Of a DNA stretch of 6,191 nt, positions 1 to 6,191 are shown in pieces (positions within the stretch are counted from its first letter, which is position 1; every line of letters starts with the position of its first letter). Origin of the DNA: Gammaproteobacteria bacterium (lineage in GTDB: Bacteria; Pseudomonadota; Gammaproteobacteria; UBA5335); the NCBI GenBank assembly GCA_011620145.1, contig WOZT01000069.1, positions 1 to 6,191 on the forward strand, read 5' to 3'. A model generated the notes under the pieces. The model ran no database searches and was not told the origin of the DNA. It saw only the letters and a program-made list of their open reading frames with translations. The position numbers and the translations under genes were made by a program.

Positions 1-2663
<2,663 letters not shown>

Positions 2664-3015
2664 GCCACCGCATAATCCCGCTCATCGCTCACGCTCAACA
2701 ACATCCGCACGCCACCCTGCGCCGCCATGACCCGGGCAGCGGCGTCATGCAACTGCGCGCCAGGGCCGCCCCTGGCATCGTGCACCACCTCGATCTGGGA
2801 CGGCCCCACCCCCTCCCGAAAGCCGGTCCCCAGCGCCTTGGCGACGGCTTCCTTGGCGGCGAAACGGCGCGCCAACAGGCGGGCGGGGTCGGCTGCGTCC
2901 GCGTAACCGGGCCATTCTCCGGCATGCAATATGCGGCGCGCGAAACGGTCTCCCCGCCGCGCCAGCACAGCCCGCAGGCGCGCCACCGCGACGATGTCGG
3001 TGCCGATGCCGAGAA

Positions 3016-3762
3016 TCACGCCCGGCGCGCCTCCACCATCAGCCGCTTCATCTCGCGCACTGCCTCATGCATGCCGCTCAGCACCGCCCGCGCCACGATG
3101 GCATGGCCGATATTCAGTTCCACGATCGGCGCAATCGCCGCCACCGGTGCCACATTGGCATAGTTCAGGCCATGGCCGGCATGCACCGCCAGTCCTGCCC
3201 CGGCCGCCTGCGCGGCAGCTGCCACCAGCCGCGCCAGTTCGCGCGCCCGCTCGGCGGGAGCGATCGCATCGGCGTAAGCCCCGGTGTGCAGCTCCACCGC
3301 GGCGGCGCCGGTGCGCAGGCTGGCCGCGACCTGCACGGGATCCGGATCGATGAACAGCGCGACCGCGATGCCCGCCGCCGCCAGGCGGCAACAGGCCGCG
3401 GCGATGTCCTCCTCATGAGCTTGGACATCCAGCCCCCCCTCGGTGGTCAGTTCCGCGCGCCGCTCGGGGACCAGGCAACAGGCCTGGGGCGCGAGTTCCA
3501 CAGCAAACGCCAGCATCTCGGCGGTCACCGCCATCTCCAGATTGAGCCGCGTCTGCACCAGCGCGCGCAGCAGCCGCACGTCCCGCTCCTGGATATGGCG
3601 CCGATCCTCGCGCAGATGCACGGTGATGCTGTCCGCGCCCGCCTGCTCCGCCAGCAAGGCGGCCTGTACCGGATCGGGATAGCGCGTGTGGCGCGCCTGA
3701 CGCAAGGTTGCCACATGGTCGATGTTTACCCCCAGGGCGGGGAGGGAAGCCAGCGCATGCAT
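3016..3762 (-). CDS. pdxJ: Pyridoxine 5'-phosphate synthase PdxJ
   Basis: PdxJ performs the ring-closing step of DXP-dependent vitamin B6 synthesis: 3-amino-2-oxopropyl phosphate and 1-deoxy-D-xylulose 5-phosphate condense to pyridoxine 5'-phosphate. It is a cytoplasmic TIM-barrel enzyme forming an octamer. The 248 residues align through the whole E. coli protein (243) with a shift of four. Visible motifs are [11 protein letters not shown] (11-21), YPDPVQAA (28-35), [10 protein letters not shown] (48-57), NLEMAV (74-79), TTEGGLDV (106-113), HTGAYAD (159-165), AGHGLNY (195-201) and ELNIGHAI (215-222). The catalytic residues equivalent to E. coli His45, Glu72 and His193 are present as His49, Glu76 and His197. 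The ATG lies 9 bases after the recO stop; the best Shine-Dalgarno match is a GAGG 14 bases upstream, within the recO end, so translation probably leans on coupling. Nothing looks broken. Confidence 0.98.
   Translation of the reverse strand: MHALASLPALGVNIDHVATLRQARHTRYPDPVQAALLAEQAGADSITVHLREDRRHIQERDVRLLRALVQTRLNLEMAVTAEMLAFAVELAPQACCLVPERRAELTTEGGLDVQAHEEDIAAACCRLAAAGIAVALFIDPDPVQVAASLRTGAAAVELHTGAYADAIAPAERARELARLVAAAAQAAGAGLAVHAGHGLNYANVAPVAAIAPIVELNIGHAIVARAVLSGMHEAVREMKRLMVEARRA
3030..3034 (-). promoter_or_regulatory. Ribosome binding site of acpS
   Basis: GGAGG on the minus strand lies inside the pdxJ coding sequence, 10 bases before the GTG of acpS. It is the clearest Shine-Dalgarno match in the cluster and supports the GTG as the acpS start. 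Confidence 0.7.
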
Positions 3763-3771
3763 GGAGAAACG

Positions 3772-4527
3772 TCAAACCTCGGGTTCACGGGGTAAATCGG
3801 CTGGGGCAGGGCGGCGCAGCGCTTGCCAGAGCGCGCGGGTGCGCAGCGGCGCCCCTCCCAGTTGATCGGCAATCAGCACGCGGAACAGCCCGTTCACCGC
3901 CGCCTGCAATTCAGGGGGAATCACCAGCGGTTCCCCGGCCAGCGCGAGCAGGGCCGTGCCGGGCACTTCCCAGGGGCCGCGACCGGGACCGACGATGGGC
4001 TGGGGTCCGCCCTGGGGGGAACAACGATACCATTGCCCGGGGCGAATGGGCGCGCCGCTGCGGTCCTCCGTCAGCATCGGCCCCAATCCCAAACTGTCCA
4101 GCAGGGCTTTCTCAAACGAGCGCAGTGCCAGCACCAGGGGACGCGCTTCGCCCAATTCCCCCAGCGCACGGGCGTAGGCCAGGAACAGCTCGGGATGGGG
4201 GTCGTGGCGCCGGCACAGGCGCAACAGCAGTTCGTTGAGGTAAAAGCCCCCCAGCAAGGCGTCCCCCTGCAAGGGGAGCGGCGGACCCGCCGCCTCCCAG
4301 TCGGCCAGGACCGGCAATTCGCCGCGCCCGCGCCAGGACACCAGCAGCGGCTGGAAGGGTTGCAAACCCCCGCCTCGCCCGCGTCCGCCGCGCCCCTGCG
4401 CCCCCTTGGCGATCACCCCGAGCCGGCCGGATTCGCGCGTGAACAACTCGGCCAGCAGGCTGGTTTCGCCATACGGCCGGCGATGCAACACATAGCCCGG
4501 CGCAAGGCTTGCCGGCGTTGCCCTCAT
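3772..4527 (-). CDS. recO: DNA repair protein RecO
   Basis: RecO works in the RecFOR recombination-repair pathway: it anneals complementary strands and, with RecR, helps load RecA onto SSB-coated single-stranded DNA. The 251 residues agree with the family (E. coli 242). The N-terminal OB-fold part carries YVLHRRPYGETSLLAELFTR (12-31), ESGRLGVIAKGA (32-43) and LQPFQPLL. A helical domain follows with YLNELLLRL, a DPHPELFLAY stretch and LRSFEKALLDSLG, and the C-terminus has LGGAPLRTRALWQAL. Like E. coli RecO it lacks the four-cysteine zinc finger found in many other RecO proteins. The ATG 5 bases after the era stop was chosen because RecO homology begins near it; the open frame extends 33 codons further, to 4626, but only as antisense-free overlap of era codons in another frame with no RecO resemblance. 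No clear Shine-Dalgarno precedes this ATG. Residues 44-54 form an unusual Arg/Gly-rich loop. Confidence 0.95.
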   Translation of the reverse strand: MRATPASLAPGYVLHRRPYGETSLLAELFTRESGRLGVIAKGAQGRGGRGRGGGLQPFQPLLVSWRGRGELPVLADWEAAGPPLPLQGDALLGGFYLNELLLRLCRRHDPHPELFLAYARALGELGEARPLVLALRSFEKALLDSLGLGPMLTEDRSGAPIRPGQWYRCSPQGGPQPIVGPGRGPWEVPGTALLALAGEPLVIPPELQAAVNGLFRVLIADQLGGAPLRTRALWQALRRPAPADLPREPEV

Positions 4528-4532
4528 CCCGG

Positions 4533-5426
4533 TCAGTCGTAGCCGAAGCGGGTGAGCAGCGCGGGCTCGTCGGCCCAGTTCTCGCGCACCTTGACCCACA
4601 GGCTCAGGAACACCGGCTCCTGCCACTGGGCACTGATCTCCAGCCGCGCGGCGCGGCCGATGCGCTTGAGTTGCTCGCCCTGTTTGCCGATCACCATGCC
4701 CTTGTGGGACTCACGCGCCACCCAGATCACCGCGCCCAGTTCCAGCCCCGTGTCGGTACGCACGAAACGCTCGATCTCCACCGTCATGCCATAGGGCAGC
4801 TCTTCATGCAGGTGCAGCAGGAGCTGCTCGCGCAACAGTTCGGCCGCAATAAAGCGCTCGCTGCGGTCGGTGGGGATATCCTCCTCGAACAGCGCGGGGC
4901 CAACCGGCAAGTGGGCCGCCAGCTCCTGTTCAAGAGAGGCCAGGTTGTCGCCCTGCTGGGCCGAAAGCGGCACGATGAACGCGAAAGGCGCCCGTTCGCG
5001 GCCCTCGGCGATGATCGCCAGCAGCCGGGTGCGCGGGTGCACCCGATCGATCTTGTTGAGCACCCAGCCCACCGGCCGCCCACTGTCGCGGGCAGCGGCA
5101 AGCACGACCTCATCCTGGGCGGTCCAGCGCGTCGCATCCGTCACCAGCACCACGATATCGGCATCCTGCATGGCGCCGCGGGCAGCCTGGTTCATGTAGC
5201 GGCCCAGGGCATTGCCGGCCGCGTGGATGCCGGGGGTGTCGATGAAGACGATCTGGGCGCCGGGGAGATTGTGGATGCCCTGGATGCGGTGGCGCGTGGT
5301 TTGCGCCTTGTGGGTCACGATGCTGATTTTCTGGCCCAGCAGGCGATTGAGCAGGGACGACTTGCCCACATTGGGGCGCCCCACCAGGGCGACCTGGCCA
5401 CAACGGTGTTCGGGATCGGTACTCAT
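4533..5426 (-). CDS. era: GTPase Era
   Basis: Era is an essential GTPase that binds the 3' end of 16S rRNA and helps 30S subunit maturation, linking assembly to cell cycle and energy state. The 297 residues match E. coli Era (301). The GTPase domain shows G1 GRPNVGKS (16-23), the G2 region around THKAQTTRHRI (38-48), G3 DTPG (63-66), G4 NKID (124-127) and the G5 serine-alanine at 155-156. The C-terminal type II KH domain contains ELPYGMTVEIERF (209-221) and the RNA-binding GKQG loop (247-250), ending in the typical RFGYD. I chose the ATG with a single base between it and the rnc stop (TGA-A-ATG); a GAGGG lies 11 bases upstream. The frame is open for 34 more codons to 5528, but those would overlap rnc and lack family resemblance. 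The rnc-era pair is a near-universal proteobacterial arrangement and implies co-expression. Confidence 0.98.
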   Translation of the reverse strand: MSTDPEHRCGQVALVGRPNVGKSSLLNRLLGQKISIVTHKAQTTRHRIQGIHNLPGAQIVFIDTPGIHAAGNALGRYMNQAARGAMQDADIVVLVTDATRWTAQDEVVLAAARDSGRPVGWVLNKIDRVHPRTRLLAIIAEGRERAPFAFIVPLSAQQGDNLASLEQELAAHLPVGPALFEEDIPTDRSERFIAAELLREQLLLHLHEELPYGMTVEIERFVRTDTGLELGAVIWVARESHKGMVIGKQGEQLKRIGRAARLEISAQWQEPVFLSLWVKVRENWADEPALLTRFGYD

Positions 5427-5427
5427 T

Positions 5428-6108
5428 TCAAACGTCGCCCTCAAGGTCCAGCAAGGCCAGGCTTGCGGCCTGTTGCTCCGCATCACGCCGACTTGCCCCG
5501 ACTCCCCGGAACGGCGCGGCCGCGCCATCCACCCGGCAGCTGACTTCGAAGCGCTGGTCGTGTTCGGGACCGGTCACCGCTTCGAGCTGGTAGATCGGCA
5601 ATAACGCGCCCCGCGCCTGCAAATATTCCTGCAAGCGGGTCTTGGGGTCCTTGAGATTGCCCTCGGTGGGAAGATGGGCCAGCCGCTCGGCGAACAACCG
5701 CTGCACCACAGCCGCGCCCGCCTCGGTCCCGCCATCCAGGCACACGGCGCCCAGCACCGCCTCCAAGGCGTCGGCCAGAATGGATTTGCGCCGGTAGCCG
5801 CCGGTCTTGCGGGCGCCGGCACCCAGACGCAGGCTGTGCCCCAGATCCAGCTCGAAGGCCACCTCGGCCAGCGTATCGCCCTTCACGAGATTGGCACGCA
5901 AGCGGCTCAAGACCCCTTCCGCCAGCTCGGGACAGCGATCAAACAACTCCCGCGCAATCACAAAATTAAGCAGGGCATCCCCCAGGAATTCCAGGCGCTC
6001 GTTGTTGCGACGCCCGAAACTGCGGTGGGTCAGCGCCGACTCCAGAAGTTCGGGATTCTTGAACCGATAACCCAGTCGCTCGGACAACTGATCCTGACTC
6101 TGCCTCAA
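5428..6108 (-). CDS. rnc: Ribonuclease III
   Basis: RNase III cuts double-stranded RNA to process the rRNA precursor and many mRNAs; it acts as a Mg2+-dependent dimer in the cytoplasm. The 226 residues equal the E. coli length. The catalytic domain has the signature NERLEFLGD (36-44) and KSILADALEAVLGA (108-121), giving metal and catalytic residues E40, D44, D113 and E116, equivalent to E. coli E41, D45, D114 and E117. The C-terminal double-stranded-RNA-binding domain (about 153-222) begins at DPKTRLQEYLQ and includes the GASRRDAEQQAA helix. The start is TTG. An in-frame stop only eight codons upstream (TGA at 6132-6130) rules out a longer protein, and this TTG overlaps the stop of the preceding gene as TTGA, with AGG 10 bases upstream. 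E. coli rnc autoregulates by cleaving its own 5' leader; here any such site would lie in the upstream gene, mostly outside the window. Confidence 0.97.
   Translation of the reverse strand: MRQSQDQLSERLGYRFKNPELLESALTHRSFGRRNNERLEFLGDALLNFVIARELFDRCPELAEGVLSRLRANLVKGDTLAEVAFELDLGHSLRLGAGARKTGGYRRKSILADALEAVLGAVCLDGGTEAGAAVVQRLFAERLAHLPTEGNLKDPKTRLQEYLQARGALLPIYQLEAVTGPEHDQRFEVSCRVDGAAAPFRGVGASRRDAEQQAASLALLDLEGDV
5438..5442 (-). promoter_or_regulatory. Ribosome binding site of era
   Basis: GAGGG on the minus strand lies in the last codons of rnc, 11 bases before the era ATG. It supports that ATG over the longer open frame reaching to 5528. Confidence 0.5.
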
Positions 6109-6191
6109 GGTCGTCTTACCTGTGTCTCATGCTGGAACTTCGTCACCAGATCGATATTGGCAAACCAGGGTATCCGCACCTCATAGGCCAC
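6105..6191 (-). CDS. DUF4845 family protein, C-terminal end only
   Basis: The last 28 codons of a gene enter the window on the minus strand and end at a TGA that overlaps the rnc TTG start (TTGA). The readable tail begins VAYEVRIPWFANIDLVTKFQ and finishes HETQVRRP. A small membrane-anchored DUF4845 protein commonly sits between lepB and rnc in beta- and gammaproteobacteria, and an aromatic-E-V-R-x-P-x-x-x-N-I/V-D pattern near the C-terminus fits my memory of that family. The family has no established function that I know of. The open frame, the stop-start overlap and the operon position are seen directly; the family name is inferred from a short tail and context. The usual next gene upstream would be lepB (signal peptidase I), outside the window. 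Confidence 0.7.
   Translation of the reverse strand: MAYEVRIPWFANIDLVTKFQHETQVRRP
6119..6121 (-). promoter_or_regulatory. Probable ribosome binding site of rnc
   Basis: AGG within CAGGTAAG lies 10 bases before the TTG start of rnc, inside the end of the DUF4845 gene. It is a short match, useful only because it fits the TTGA overlap and the lack of an ATG or GTG between the upstream stop and the homologous region. Confidence 0.4.

Noticed and set aside
3763..3771. Internal promoter or regulatory site between recO and pdxJ
   Set aside because: Nine bases are too few and I see no promoter-like elements in the flanking coding DNA.
4528..4626. Upstream extension of recO by 33 codons
   Set aside because: It would overlap era heavily and the added residues show no RecO similarity; the ATG at 4527 fits family length.
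5427..5528. Upstream extension of era by 34 codons
   Set aside because: It would overlap rnc; the ATG at 5426 sits one base after the rnc stop with a Shine-Dalgarno match and gives the normal Era length.
4509..5543. Open frame of 344 codons on the plus strand, antisense to era
   Set aside because: It lies opposite a full set of Era GTPase and KH motifs and its own translation resembles no family; a shadow of codon bias.

Overview
The window is GC-rich, almost gap-free chromosomal DNA from a proteobacterium. It carries seven protein genes: one on the plus strand and six on the minus strand. The minus-strand order, read in the direction of transcription, is DUF4845 protein (tail only) - rnc - era - recO - pdxJ - acpS, a classic proteobacterial housekeeping cluster. 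A DUF4845 gene directly before rnc, together with a BarA/GacS-type tripartite hybrid kinase next door, points to a gammaproteobacterium or a close relative (for example a Chromatiales- or Acidithiobacillia-like lineage) rather than an enteric. This placement is inference from gene order and protein resemblance; genus cannot be read from the window.

Layout. From 1 to 2663 on the plus strand runs a BarA-like hybrid sensor kinase whose first residues lie before the window. It collides tail to tail with acpS (2633-3019, minus), the two coding regions overlapping by 31 bases. Upstream of acpS on the minus strand come pdxJ (3016-3762), recO (3772-4527), era (4533-5426), rnc (5428-6108) and the last 28 codons of a DUF4845 gene (6105-6191). 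The junctions are a TTGA overlap, 1 base, 5 bases, 9 bases and a GTGA overlap, so the cluster reads as one operon with coupled translation. Its promoter must lie beyond 6191, and the kinase promoter before base 1. There is no non-coding stretch longer than 9 bases, and no RNA gene, mobile element, CRISPR array or convincing intrinsic terminator.

Functions. The operon joins RNA processing (RNase III), ribosome assembly control (Era), recombinational repair (RecO), vitamin B6 synthesis (PdxJ) and activation of acyl carrier protein (AcpS). The kinase belongs to the family that drives UvrY/GacA and the Csr/Rsm small-RNA system; its response regulator is not in the window. I found no sign of an undescribed system. 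The points most worth a second look are the convergent overlap without room for a terminator, the non-ATG starts embedded in stop codons, the dead first receiver of the kinase, and an Arg/Gly-rich loop in RecO.
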